Positions 38,804-47,822 of a stretch of DNA of 62,350 nucleotides are shown here, piece after piece. The translations under genes and the position numbers were made by a program. Source of the stretch: Candidatus Paraprevotella stercoravium. Lineage in GTDB: Bacteria; Bacteroidota; Bacteroidia; Bacteroidales; Bacteroidaceae. The stretch spans positions 1 to 62,350 of the forward strand of contig CALUIU010000019.1 of the NCBI GenBank assembly GCA_944320795.1. The letters run 5' to 3'. Position 1 is the first letter of the stretch; every line of letters starts with the position of its first letter. The notes below the pieces were generated by a model that saw nothing but the letters and a program-made list of their open reading frames with translations, was not told the origin of the DNA and ran no database searches.

Positions 38804-40183
38804 TTAATTTTCAGGGTTATAATCTTTTATTGCTTTCTCAATAATATCAATTATGGCTTGTTTATGCCAACTCAAAGTCCCGTTTATATCTTCAAAGCTA
38901 GGATATGTTCCATAAGCATATTTTTTAGTATGAAACATATAATCTTGCGCAAAGAATTGGACAATGGCACTTAAGCAAGTAGAAATATTTTGCATCGCAT
39001 AATCCGATTTCAACTTGCTAAAGGAAATAGAAAAACCGATTGATTTTACTTGAGTCCACATTTCCTTATCCTCATTAGTAAAGGAGTTAAAATCTAATGG
39101 TTGATTTTGGTGACTATAATCCATATTTGAGTTTTTAAGCCCTATTGAGTAGCTACACTTTGTATCTTCAAAGAAATTAAAAGCCGGCAATAGTTCTGTT
39201 TTCATTTTCTGAGAATATGGAAGTAACAGTTTATTATACAAATCTATCTTATTTTCTACAGTATCAGACCGAAGTGAGTTTTTTCCCTTTTTCTCAGCCA
39301 ATTGCTGCAATAGCTTGATTTGTTTCTGAAAATCATCTTCCTCTTCAATACTCTCCCCTTTAGCAGCCTTGATACAGATTGTCAATGCTGCCTCCAGACA
39401 CTGGGTCATATAGTCTATAAAAGGCATCAGTTGTGCCTGTTCCGCATGAGCCCCTACAGAAGGAGTTGAACCAACCTGCACATCACAACGATTAAGGGCC
39501 GTCAAGTAACGGTCTTTATCTTTGCTTTTCACCACAATCATCGGATAGTTATGGCGTGTAAGAATGTAATTCACCAACAGACGGGCAATGCGACCGTTAC
39601 CATCTTCAAAGGGATGGATGCGAATGTAACGGTAATGAAAGACAGCAGCCAATTCAACAGGCGATAACTCAGCTTTCTGTTCTTCCATATTATACCATTC
39701 CACCAAGTCCGTCATCAAGGCCGGCGTCTCTTCGGGTGAAGCATATTCGAAACGTTCGCCAGTAACCGTTATTACCGAATTGGGACGGGTTTTGTACACT
39801 CCAGCATGGATAACATAGGAAGTGGTGGTTCCATCCGGCAACTGACGGTACATGGTATAATCTTCACGAAGCAAGGTATGATGCAGTTGACGAATAAAAG
39901 TTTCCGTCAAAGGATGACTTTTATCAGCTGCCTCTTCCCGTACCATTTTTAAACAGACATTATGGGCTTTCATCTCTTCCAAGTCCTTCATATTAGCCTC
40001 GTCCACAACCCTTCCGAAAAGTAACAGCAGTTCGGTTTGCCCATAGGTCAAAGTGTTTCCTTCTATATGATTGGAGTTGTAATTGAATTCCAACATGAAT
40101 TTTCGGTCCAGCCTGTTCTTATCTTCCGGCTTTAACGGCTGCAAAGACAGCCATTCACTATATAGTTGATCAATATTACTCAT
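38804..40183 (-). CDS. Fic-family protein with N-terminal inhibitory motif
   Basis: A 459-residue Fic protein. The active site HPFEDGNGRIAR (190-201) is complete, with catalytic His190. SNHIEGNTL (37-45) carries the class II inhibitory (S/T)xxxE(G/N) element with Glu41, so the enzyme is probably held off until triggered. It likely transfers AMP to a target protein. It lies between hsdM and hsdS in a continuous operon (12 and 5 base gaps). Fic genes are recurrent cargo of type I loci, but the target and trigger are unknown. Confidence 0.9.
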   Translation of the reverse strand: MSNIDQLYSEWLSLQPLKPEDKNRLDRKFMLEFNYNSNHIEGNTLTYGQTELLLLFGRVVDEANMKDLEEMKAHNVCLKMVREEAADKSHPLTETFIRQLHHTLLREDYTMYRQLPDGTTTSYVIHAGVYKTRPNSVITVTGERFEYASPEETPALMTDLVEWYNMEEQKAELSPVELAAVFHYRYIRIHPFEDGNGRIARLLVNYILTRHNYPMIVVKSKDKDRYLTALNRCDVQVGSTPSVGAHAEQAQLMPFIDYMTQCLEAALTICIKAAKGESIEEEDDFQKQIKLLQQLAEKKGKNSLRSDTVENKIDLYNKLLLPYSQKMKTELLPAFNFFEDTKCSYSIGLKNSNMDYSHQNQPLDFNSFTNEDKEMWTQVKSIGFSISFSKLKSDYAMQNISTCLSAIVQFFAQDYMFHTKKYAYGTYPSFEDINGTLSWHKQAIIDIIEKAIKDYNPEN

Positions 40184-40195
40184 ACGTTCTAAATC

Positions 40196-41725
40196 TTAAT
40201 ATCCCAAATCCTTTAAATAATCTCTCATCTTAGCCTGCACCTCTGCTAATTCAGCCTCCAATGCATCAATTTCTTTCTGTACGGCCGGAATATCCACTTC
40301 TGCTTCTTCCTCAAAAGTGTCCACATAGCGGGGAATGTTCAGGTTATAGTCATTTTCCTGTATATCGGCAGGAGTAGCTACAAAAGCGTATTTTTCTTCT
40401 GCTACACCGGGTTCGAGCTTCCCTGCAGTAAACTGTTGATAAACAGAAACGATATGGCTAATATCTTCCGGACGTAACTTGTTCTGGTTCTTTCCGTTTT
40501 CATACTCTCTGCTGGCATCGACAAACAATACATTGTCCGTCTTCTTTCCTTTATTGAAGATGGCGATGGCTGCCGGAATACCTGTTCCGAAAAACAGATT
40601 TGCCGGCAATCCGATAACAGCTTCCAACAAATTCTCATCAATCACCTGCTTGCGGATTTTGCCTTCGCTTGCTCCGCGGAACAATACACCGTGTGGAATT
40701 ACTACACCGACCTTACCGCTACCTTCCTGAGCAGCTTCTATCATGTGGGAAATAAAAGCCCAGTCGCCTTTGCTCTTTGGTGGAATACCTCTCCAAAAAC
40801 GGTTATAGGAATCGTGAGCAGCCTCTTCAGCTCCCCATTTGTCTAATGAGAACGGAGGATTAGCAATCACTGTGTCGAACTTCATTAACTTGTCATCCTC
40901 TTTCAGTTTCGGATTGCGTAACGTATCTCCCCAGCGTATCACAGCATTGTCAAAACCGTGGAGGAACATGTTCATCATGGCCAGCGCCCAAGTGCTGCCA
41001 TTTACTTCCTGACCGTAAAGAGAGAAGTTATTGTTGCCCACCTCCTTGCCGGCCTTAATCAGCAGAGAGCCGGAACCACAAGTCGGATCACAGATACGCG
41101 CACCAGGTTTGCTCTTTGTCAGTTTAGCCAACAAAGTTGAAACTTCTGCCGGAGTAAAGAACTCTCCCGCTTTCTTCCCAGACTCACTGGCAAATGTAGA
41201 GACCAAATACATATAAGCATCTCCAATGATATCATTATTTTCCAAATGAGATTCATCCAATTCCAATTCACTGAAATCTACCAATAGATTTTTCAAGCGG
41301 GCATTCTTTTCTTTCGGTTCACCCAAGTTAGCTGAATTGAAACTGATATTACGGAAAATACTACTGCCGTCCTCACTGCTCATTTTCTCCCGATTGGCAT
41401 CCTCAATGTCAGCCAATGCCATATCAATCAACTCTCCGATATTGTCCGCCGTGCGGTGTTGATATAAATAATCAAATGAACTGGTTTCTGGAATAAGGAA
41501 ACGTTCATGGCGCATGGAACGGGCAGCACGCTCTTTATCTCCTTCGTATCTGTTTAAATATTCTGAATATTTGGCTTTGTACACATCACTGACATATTTC
41601 AAGAAAAGCATAGTCAGAATATAATCTTTATATTGACTAGGATCTATCACTCCACGGAAAGTGTCACAAGCTTTCCAAACTACACGATTGATTTGTAACT
41701 GGTCTGTTTTTTGTTGATTTTCCAT
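40196..41725 (-). CDS. hsdM: Type I N6-adenine methyltransferase, M subunit
   Basis: A 509-residue methylase. An N-terminal HsdM_N helical domain is followed by the catalytic domain with GEFFTP (187-192), SAM motif DPTCGSGSL (213-221) and catalytic NPPF (289-292). The C-terminal helix (about 475-505) is for assembly with HsdS. It modifies adenine in the recognition site to protect host DNA. It follows the half-size S gene by 8 bases. Full length and intact. Confidence 0.94.
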   Translation of the reverse strand: MENQQKTDQLQINRVVWKACDTFRGVIDPSQYKDYILTMLFLKYVSDVYKAKYSEYLNRYEGDKERAARSMRHERFLIPETSSFDYLYQHRTADNIGELIDMALADIEDANREKMSSEDGSSIFRNISFNSANLGEPKEKNARLKNLLVDFSELELDESHLENNDIIGDAYMYLVSTFASESGKKAGEFFTPAEVSTLLAKLTKSKPGARICDPTCGSGSLLIKAGKEVGNNNFSLYGQEVNGSTWALAMMNMFLHGFDNAVIRWGDTLRNPKLKEDDKLMKFDTVIANPPFSLDKWGAEEAAHDSYNRFWRGIPPKSKGDWAFISHMIEAAQEGSGKVGVVIPHGVLFRGASEGKIRKQVIDENLLEAVIGLPANLFFGTGIPAAIAIFNKGKKTDNVLFVDASREYENGKNQNKLRPEDISHIVSVYQQFTAGKLEPGVAEEKYAFVATPADIQENDYNLNIPRYVDTFEEEAEVDIPAVQKEIDALEAELAEVQAKMRDYLKDLGY

Positions 41726-41733
41726 ATCTTGAT

Positions 41734-42303
41734 TTACTTTATTTTGTTCATTAATAATTGTTGTACAATAATTTGTTTCTTTTCAATAATTGCCTGTTGT
41801 ATTTCCTTTTCTCTTTGTGATAAATATGCTATATTTACAATAATATTCTGTTCCTCTAGTGTTGGAACCGGTATCTCTAAATTTTCCACAGCAGGTTTGT
41901 GAATAAGAGGAGTTGCACTACCGGCTTGGTTTGTTTTGAAATATGCTTTTGTTGTTGGTTGTTGTAAAAACCAGCAAAGATACTCGGGCGTAACCAGTGA
42001 TGATTTCAAGCGAATAACGAAGAAAGATGTGGAAGCCACAGCTTTTTCCTGTTCCCGAAATACTACACTTAAATAATTTACTCCCTTGGAAGCAAAAAGG
42101 ATGTCACCATCTTGCAATAAATTCTTTTGCATTTTCGGTGTCTGCAACACTCGGGAAGCATATTTCGTAATAACCCCATCGGGACAATCCTTGGTCTGTA
42201 AATATGCTATTTCTCCGTTCGGATCTGTCTTTTCGTATATGCCAGATAAAATATCCGCAAGCTCTTTTAATAGTATTTTTTCTATAGTAATCATATTACT
42301 CAC
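41734..42303 (-). CDS. Half-length type I specificity subunit (one TRD)
   Basis: A 189-residue S-like protein with a single target recognition domain (about 10-145) and one conserved helix (VPTLEEQNIIVNIAYLSQREKEIQ) ending in QQLLMNKIK, roughly half of a normal HsdS. Half-S proteins can dimerise to read a palindromic site. It opens the operon 13 bases downstream of the promoter's -7 box, so Met4 (42294) may be the true start. It is not a fragment of the downstream hsdS, as its TRD differs. Confidence 0.82.
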   Translation of the reverse strand: MSNMITIEKILLKELADILSGIYEKTDPNGEIAYLQTKDCPDGVITKYASRVLQTPKMQKNLLQDGDILFASKGVNYLSVVFREQEKAVASTSFFVIRLKSSLVTPEYLCWFLQQPTTKAYFKTNQAGSATPLIHKPAVENLEIPVPTLEEQNIIVNIAYLSQREKEIQQAIIEKKQIIVQQLLMNKIK

Positions 42304-42316
42304 TCTTTTTCTGTCG

Positions 42317-42347
42317 CAAATATACTACTTTATTCTTATACTCCAAA
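42317..42347 (-). promoter_or_regulatory. Promoter of the type I restriction operon
   Basis: Minus strand TTTG (42344-42347), 19-base spacer, TATATTTG (42317-42324). Strong match. It is the only clear promoter seen for the 10-kb run down to 31955. Confidence 0.65.
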
Positions 42348-42483
42348 TTATTCCCTTCATTTTTTTAGAAGTAATTCGATTACTATATTTTGTAGAGCCC
42401 TGAAAATATTCTTGGATGATTCACATATAATTTTAAAAACAAAAAGTTTTACAGCAGCTTTCCATTTGACACTTTGCAAAAAC

Positions 42484-42553
42484 AATGCTCTCAGACTCTC
42501 GTTTTTACGACCGCCAAATCAGGCAATCGGAAAAACAAGAATCTGAGAGCATT
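42484..42553. repeat. 70-bp imperfect inverted repeat
   Basis: Outer arms AATGCTCTCAGA/TCTGAGAGCATT are a perfect 12 bp. Inside, GTTTTT/AAAAAC arms can extend the pairing. On the minus strand a T-run follows, so it could terminate the ABC efflux operon, whose last gene ends 460 bases upstream. It could alternatively be a small miniature-element relic. Confidence 0.5.
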
Positions 42554-43013
42554 AAATTCCATATAACAAAATGATTTACAAAGGAAAAGCATCATATCCG
42601 ATGCTTTATAACTTGCTCCAACCAGCTCGCAAAAAGCGCTTCAAAACAGTTTTTCCGGAACAACAGGGGATTTTTTCCGGGACAACGTGGCGTTTTCTGA
42701 GGATCATCACGGTGATTTGTGGATGCAGACGGTGTGCCGTAAGGCAAAAATCAACCTTATTTTTTGCATAAATCAGGTCCAAAATGAAACTTTATGCGGA
42801 AAATATCGGTATATTTATGCATATCCTTATCTATTTGAGCATTTCTAAAAAACAAGAATGTTTTCAAACCTTTTATTTTTCTGACAAAAAGAAAGATTAA
42901 AAGCCTTTATACAAATAAATTGCCAAACACAATCTCTATACTTTCGCCCCCAGACATTATCGCAAAAAGCCCCTATCCAAGATATTTTTCTGAAGCAGCC
43001 CTCTCCCCTCCAA
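42554..43013. other. Noncoding spacer between efflux and restriction operons
   Basis: About 460 AT-rich bases. A short rightward open frame at 42571-42771 has no recognisable motif or promoter and is not called. Nothing else is seen. Confidence 0.45.
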
Positions 43014-44111
43014 TCAATGCGTCTTCTTATAACTGAGCATGGCCCACGTATTGAAAAATGCCATGAAAGCAAGCAGGATATAAAGCTGGGGCAACAGATC
43101 CGTCAGCGTGCTGCCCTTAAGATAGAGCATGCGCATCACCTGATTGAAGTGCGTCAGCGGATTGATGCGGGCAATCCATTGCGCCCACACCGGCATACTG
43201 GTGATCGGAGTAAAGAGACCGCTGAGCAGAACAAAAATAAGCAGGAAGAAAAACGTAACGAACATGGCCTGCTGCATCGTGGCGGAATAGTTGGAAATGA
43301 CCAGTCCCACACCGGACATAATCAGGATGTAGATACACGCGAAAAAGTATAGCAGCGGCCAGGAACCGGCCGGAGTGAGGTCGTAAACCCAGTGTGCCAG
43401 CAGGAAACAAAGGGTGAGCACCACCAGTCCCACCACCCAGTAGGGCAACAGCTTGCCTAAGATAAAGTCGAACTTACGCAACGGGGTGACATTGAGCTGC
43501 TCAATCGTGCCCACTTCCTTTTCGCTCACAATGTTCAGCGCCGGAAGAAAGGCACAAAGTATGGAAAGAAGCATCACCATCAGCGCCGGCACCATAAATA
43601 CTTTGTAGTCCAGCCGCGGATTGAACAGACTCTTTTCCACAATGCGCACGGGCATAGCCACGGCTTGCGGTCTTCCTTCCTGCGCAAAGAATTCCTGAAT
43701 CACAGTGGTCAGATACGACGCGCTGAGGGCTCCCTTGGTGCCGTTGATGGCATTGGCAGACACCTGAATGTCCACCGGTTCGCCACGCATCATGTGGTAC
43801 TCCATCTTTGGGGGCAGCTCCAGAATCACATCGGCCTCGCCACGCTTTACGTCCAGCAGGGCGTCGTCGTAATGCACGGCGGTTGAGGCCGGCACAAAGG
43901 AAGTGGTGGCACAGACCTTTTCCGTCAGTCGGCGCGACAGGGACGATCCGTCCAGATCGATGATGCACAGACGGCTGTTTTTCACTTCCAAAGTGGCCGC
44001 CCACGGCATGAGCAGCATCATCAGACAGGGAAAAATCACTATGAGCCGGGGGATAATCGGGTTGCGCACCATCTGCCGGAACTCCTTTTCTATGAGATAT
44101 TTCAATACCAT
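43014..44111 (-). CDS. ABC-2 type permease, second of the efflux operon
   Basis: A 365-residue ABC-2 membrane permease (YbhR/YhhJ type). One N-terminal helix is followed by a large periplasmic part (about 45-170), and the C-terminal half holds five helices. The family segments VSEKEVGTIEQLNVTPL and GLFTPITSMPVWAQWIARINPLTHF are present. It is last in the operon, 88 bases after the other permease gene. It pairs with the other permease. No ATPase gene is adjacent. Confidence 0.88.
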   Translation of the reverse strand: MVLKYLIEKEFRQMVRNPIIPRLIVIFPCLMMLLMPWAATLEVKNSRLCIIDLDGSSLSRRLTEKVCATTSFVPASTAVHYDDALLDVKRGEADVILELPPKMEYHMMRGEPVDIQVSANAINGTKGALSASYLTTVIQEFFAQEGRPQAVAMPVRIVEKSLFNPRLDYKVFMVPALMVMLLSILCAFLPALNIVSEKEVGTIEQLNVTPLRKFDFILGKLLPYWVVGLVVLTLCFLLAHWVYDLTPAGSWPLLYFFACIYILIMSGVGLVISNYSATMQQAMFVTFFFLLIFVLLSGLFTPITSMPVWAQWIARINPLTHFNQVMRMLYLKGSTLTDLLPQLYILLAFMAFFNTWAMLSYKKTH

Positions 44112-44199
44112 AAGTTTCTATTCTTTTTTCCATTTTCCGGAAAGATTCTTTTGAGATTCGTAAAGAGCCGTTCCAGAGTTCTTGTTCGGGAATGTCCTG

Positions 44200-45324
44200 C
44201 TACTGGAGCCGTTCCCGGAAATGCTTCAGGCTCACCGTCATCAGCAGGGCGGCCATGCCCGCGAGAATCAGTATCTCCTGCCACACGAAACGAAGCCCTA
44301 CCCCTTCGATCATGATTTTCTTTACGGCCAGAATATACCATTTGGCGGGAATGATGTTGGACAGCCACTGGAGCGGCACGGGCATGCTCTCCACCGGAAA
44401 TATCAGTCCCGAAAGCAGCATCACGGGCATCATCAGCGTCATGCCCGAGATCAGCATGGCGGCCACCTGGGTGTCTACCAGCGTGGAAACGAGCAGTCCC
44501 AACGAAAGGGCCACCAGAATGAGCAGCATGCTGACAAAGGAAAGCAACAGCAGACTGCCGGCAATGGGCACTTCGAGTACGTAGACCGAGAGCAGCAGAA
44601 TGGTGGCCAGATTGACGCAGGAGAGCAGAAAATAAGGCACGGCCTTGGCCAGAATGATGAAAATCGGGCGTATGGGCGATGCAAGCAGCACTTCCATCGT
44701 GCCTGTTTCCTTTTCACGCACAATGCTTACCGAGGTCATCATGGTGCAGATCAGCATCAGAATGAGTCCCATCACCCCGGGCACAAAGTTGTAGGCACTT
44801 TTCATCTGGGGATTGAAAAGCATGTGGGTGTGTATCGAAACGGGCGGTGCCGACAGGGAGGCGGCCGAGGTCTGCGCCGACGGCAACTGTCCGCTCAGGG
44901 CAGAGGTGATGACAGCCTGCGCATAGTTCTTCATCAGATGGGCCGTATTGGGGTCGGTACCGTCCACAAGCAACTGCACGGCGGGTACTTCGGCTCCTGT
45001 TGCCTCGGCGGCAAAGCCTGGAGGGAAGGCCACCACCAAGTCGGCCTCGTTCTTGCGGAAGGCCTCGTGCGCTTCACGGTCGGTATGCAGAAAGCCCACC
45101 ACACTGAAGTAGGCATTCTGTTCCAGACGTTCCACGAGCCGCTGTTCCACAGGGTCGCCGGTATAGCCCAGCACCATAACACGGGCATCCTTCACCTCGG
45201 TCGTGATGGCAAAACCGAAGAGCAGAATCTGCGCGATAGGCATGCCCAGCAGAATCAGCATGGTGCGCTTGTCGCGGAAGATGTGGAAAAACTCTATTTT
45301 GACAAAAGCCAGAAATTCTTTCAT
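44200..45324 (-). CDS. ABC-2 type permease, first of the efflux operon
   Basis: A 374-residue permease of the same family as the next gene: an N-terminal helix (FFHIFRDKRTMLILLGMPIAQILLFG), a periplasmic domain, then VREKETGTMEVLLASPI and GLIFPVESMPVPLQWLSNIIPAKW before the last helices. It overlaps the adaptor gene by 4 bases. The two permeases probably form a heterodimer that exports a drug or lipid through the adaptor and the TolC-like channel. Confidence 0.88.
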   Translation of the reverse strand: MKEFLAFVKIEFFHIFRDKRTMLILLGMPIAQILLFGFAITTEVKDARVMVLGYTGDPVEQRLVERLEQNAYFSVVGFLHTDREAHEAFRKNEADLVVAFPPGFAAEATGAEVPAVQLLVDGTDPNTAHLMKNYAQAVITSALSGQLPSAQTSAASLSAPPVSIHTHMLFNPQMKSAYNFVPGVMGLILMLICTMMTSVSIVREKETGTMEVLLASPIRPIFIILAKAVPYFLLSCVNLATILLLSVYVLEVPIAGSLLLLSFVSMLLILVALSLGLLVSTLVDTQVAAMLISGMTLMMPVMLLSGLIFPVESMPVPLQWLSNIIPAKWYILAVKKIMIEGVGLRFVWQEILILAGMAALLMTVSLKHFRERLQ

Positions 45325-46250
45325 TTGCTTGTTTTTTTCGTAAAGTCTACACAGCCGTACATACCGAGCTTGATCTGTCCGTCGGAATTGTCTACGGCAA
45401 TTTTCACGGCATACACCAGGTTGGAGCGCTCGTCACGCGTCTGGATGGTCTTGGGGGTGAATTCGGCTTCACCGGAGATCCACACCACACGTCCCGGATA
45501 AGGGGTGCGGTCGGCCTCGCCACGGTCGGCATACACCGTGACTTCCTGGCCCAGACGGAGCGCCGTAAGCTGTGGTGCCTCGACATAGGCCCGCAGATAA
45601 ATATGTTCCAGATCGGCCACCTTGAAGAGCGGACGACCGGCAGCAGTCACTTCGCCGGCCTCGGCATATTTGGTCAGCACCGTGCCCCGGATGGGACTGG
45701 CGATGCGGCATTTCTGCAACTGGTCGTCCAATTGCAGCACTTGCAGTTCCAGAGAGCGCTGTTCGTCGCGCACTCCTAAATTGGCGCTGGTCATGGTTGA
45801 GAGCTGAGCTTCCAGCTGACGGCGCAAAACGGCCACCTGCGCTTCGGCATCGTCCACCTGCTTTTGGGTTCCGGCACGGTCGTGCAGCAGATCCCGGCTA
45901 CGGGCATACTCGCATTCAGCCTGCTCGATCTGACGGCGTGTAGCGGCCACCTGCTTGGCCACATCCATTTTCTTATGCCCCACGGCGTCCATGCTGGCCA
46001 GCAGCTGTTCGCGCTTCAGGGCCAGTTGCACGGTGTCGATATATCCCACCACACGGTCGGATTCCACACGGTCGCCCTCCTGCAGATCCAGATGAAGGAT
46101 GCGACCTCCGGATTCGGCCGAAACCAGCACTTCCGTTGCTTCAAACACTCCGGTGGCATCTGCCTCGTCAGCTGAGGAGTTACAGGCGGTCAGTCCACCA
46201 CACAGCAGGGTTGCGGCCAGACAATAATATAAGATTCGTAGACTTTTCAT
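45321..46250 (-). CDS. HlyD-type efflux adaptor lipoprotein
   Basis: A 309-residue periplasmic adaptor. The signal peptide has a lipobox LTAC (Cys23). The lipoyl halves are ESGGRILHLDLQEGD and RIASPIRGTVLTKYAEAGE around a coiled-coil hairpin (about 75-175). It matches the YbhG/HlyD family. It lies between the channel gene (20-base gap) and the first permease (4-base overlap), bridging the inner and outer membrane parts of the pump. Confidence 0.9.
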   Translation of the reverse strand: MKSLRILYYCLAATLLCGGLTACNSSADEADATGVFEATEVLVSAESGGRILHLDLQEGDRVESDRVVGYIDTVQLALKREQLLASMDAVGHKKMDVAKQVAATRRQIEQAECEYARSRDLLHDRAGTQKQVDDAEAQVAVLRRQLEAQLSTMTSANLGVRDEQRSLELQVLQLDDQLQKCRIASPIRGTVLTKYAEAGEVTAAGRPLFKVADLEHIYLRAYVEAPQLTALRLGQEVTVYADRGEADRTPYPGRVVWISGEAEFTPKTIQTRDERSNLVYAVKIAVDNSDGQIKLGMYGCVDFTKKTSK

Positions 46251-46270
46251 ATAGCGTTTTCTTTTGGTTT

Positions 46271-47530
46271 TCAGTTGTTCTGTATACGCTTCAAGGCATA
46301 GCGAGCCTGAAGCAGTTCCACTTCGTGAATGGCCTTGTTCTGACAGGCCTGTTCCTTTTCGAGCACCATGCGCAGCATCTCCAGCACGGAAAGGGTTCCG
46401 TTGGCCACACGGGCCTGTGCCGATTCCAGAATCTGTCCGCGCATACGGATGATATCTTCATCGGCCTGGATCTCGTCGCGGATGCGCTCTATATTGCGGC
46501 GTGCCTGAATGGCTTCGGCACGGGTGTTCAGCAGGAAAGTGGACTGCCGGATATCTACCTGGCTCATCTGCTCGTCAATCAGGCGGCGCTCGTTCTTCAA
46601 GGTGTAGAGCTTGCCGATATTCCAACTGAGCTGCACGCCGGCAATATAATAGGGACTGAATCCGCCCTTGAGCATATTCAGACCGGGATCGCCGTAACCA
46701 CTCTGCATGAACAGGCCCAGTGTGGGACGGATGCCCGCACGGGTGGTTTCCTTTTGTGCCAGCAACATATTTTTCTGACGGGCAAAGAGTTGCAGTTCCG
46801 GACGGAGAATCTCACTGCCCGACTCAGTCACGGCCGGAGTGACCAACGCTTCGGCACGCAGGGAGTCCATGCCCGTGAGCAGCGCTAGCACTTCGCAATA
46901 GGCCTTGCGGGATGTTTCCAGGGAGCGGACAGACTGCTCCACCGTGCGCAGTTCCACTTGCACGGCATCAACATCGGCCGGACAAACTACTCCGCGTTTC
47001 AGAAAGGCCTGTACCTGTTCCAGACTTTTCTGAAGCTGTTCCTGCAAAATTTGCATCTGCTTGTGTTGCGCGTTCTGAAGCAGGATTCCGAAATAGACCT
47101 GATCAATGCGCTGATGCAGAGCATAGAGTTCCACCTCAGCCTGTTGGCGATCGGCCTCCGTACGGGCTTTCTGCCACTCACGACGGGCACGCACCATGCC
47201 GCCATCGTAAACCAACTGCTTCAGTTCCAGAACCAGCTGGTACTGGTCCTGCTCCATCCACTCGATGTTCATGCCGGGCATTTCAAACGGCAGTTTGGTG
47301 ACATCCGACTGCCACGAGGCACGGGCCGACAGGTTGAGCTGGGGCAAGAAAGAGCGTTTGATATTTTCGAGCGTGAATTGTTCGGTGCGCTCCAACAAAT
47401 CGAACTGACGGATTACGGGGTAATTGGCTCGGGCGGAGTCGTAACACTGTTCCAAAGTGACCTGTGCCGAAGCGGAAGCCGAAAACAACAGCAGGAACAG
47501 AAATCCGAATACGTATTTTTTCTTTTTCAT
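46271..47530 (-). CDS. TolC-type outer-membrane channel
   Basis: A 419-residue OEP family protein with a signal peptide (cleavage near SASAQ) and two coiled-coil OEP repeats (about 50-215 and 240-415). It is first in the four-gene efflux operon and intact, unlike the 14147-15484 channel. The spacer to the divergent zupT (47531-47822) includes the zupT promoter. A TATTTTTG at 47631-47638 may serve this operon, but no -33 is seen. Confidence 0.9.
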   Translation of the reverse strand: MKKKKYVFGFLFLLLFSASASAQVTLEQCYDSARANYPVIRQFDLLERTEQFTLENIKRSFLPQLNLSARASWQSDVTKLPFEMPGMNIEWMEQDQYQLVLELKQLVYDGGMVRARREWQKARTEADRQQAEVELYALHQRIDQVYFGILLQNAQHKQMQILQEQLQKSLEQVQAFLKRGVVCPADVDAVQVELRTVEQSVRSLETSRKAYCEVLALLTGMDSLRAEALVTPAVTESGSEILRPELQLFARQKNMLLAQKETTRAGIRPTLGLFMQSGYGDPGLNMLKGGFSPYYIAGVQLSWNIGKLYTLKNERRLIDEQMSQVDIRQSTFLLNTRAEAIQARRNIERIRDEIQADEDIIRMRGQILESAQARVANGTLSVLEMLRMVLEKEQACQNKAIHEVELLQARYALKRIQNN

Positions 47531-47763
47531 GGTTTTTCCTCTTTAGAAAACGGACTTTTTCATACTTCAATATAAAGTACTTGTCAAAAGATCAGCACTT
47601 CAGTATTTTTAATAAGTCATCTGTTTTCCACAAAAATAGAAGATTTATCCGCTCTCTATCCTCTTGAAATTCAGAAATGTTTTCATATTCAGCAAGTTTA
47701 ACACTTATGCTTTTACCCCCTTTCCAAGCAGAATGTCCCAAAGAATATCCCTGATTTAGGGTA

Positions 47764-47794
47764 TTGCAACCAAAGCGTGCGTTACCTATCTTTG
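47764..47794 (+). promoter_or_regulatory. Promoter of zupT
   Basis: TTG (47764-47766), 20-base spacer, TATCTTTG (47787-47794). Strong match, about 30 bases upstream of the start codon. Confidence 0.65.
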
Positions 47795-47822
47795 CAAAAA
47801 TCATTCATTTAGCAAAATTATT

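Noticed and set aside
37611-42303. Invertible hsdS shufflon
   Set aside because: The two S genes have the same orientation, no inverted repeats were seen between them, and there is no recombinase gene nearby.
42571-42771. 66-codon rightward open frame
   Set aside because: No promoter, motif or gene-like composition; probably chance.
47592-47804. 70-codon leftward open frame in the zupT upstream spacer
   Set aside because: Its start overlaps the zupT promoter region and no domain is recognisable.
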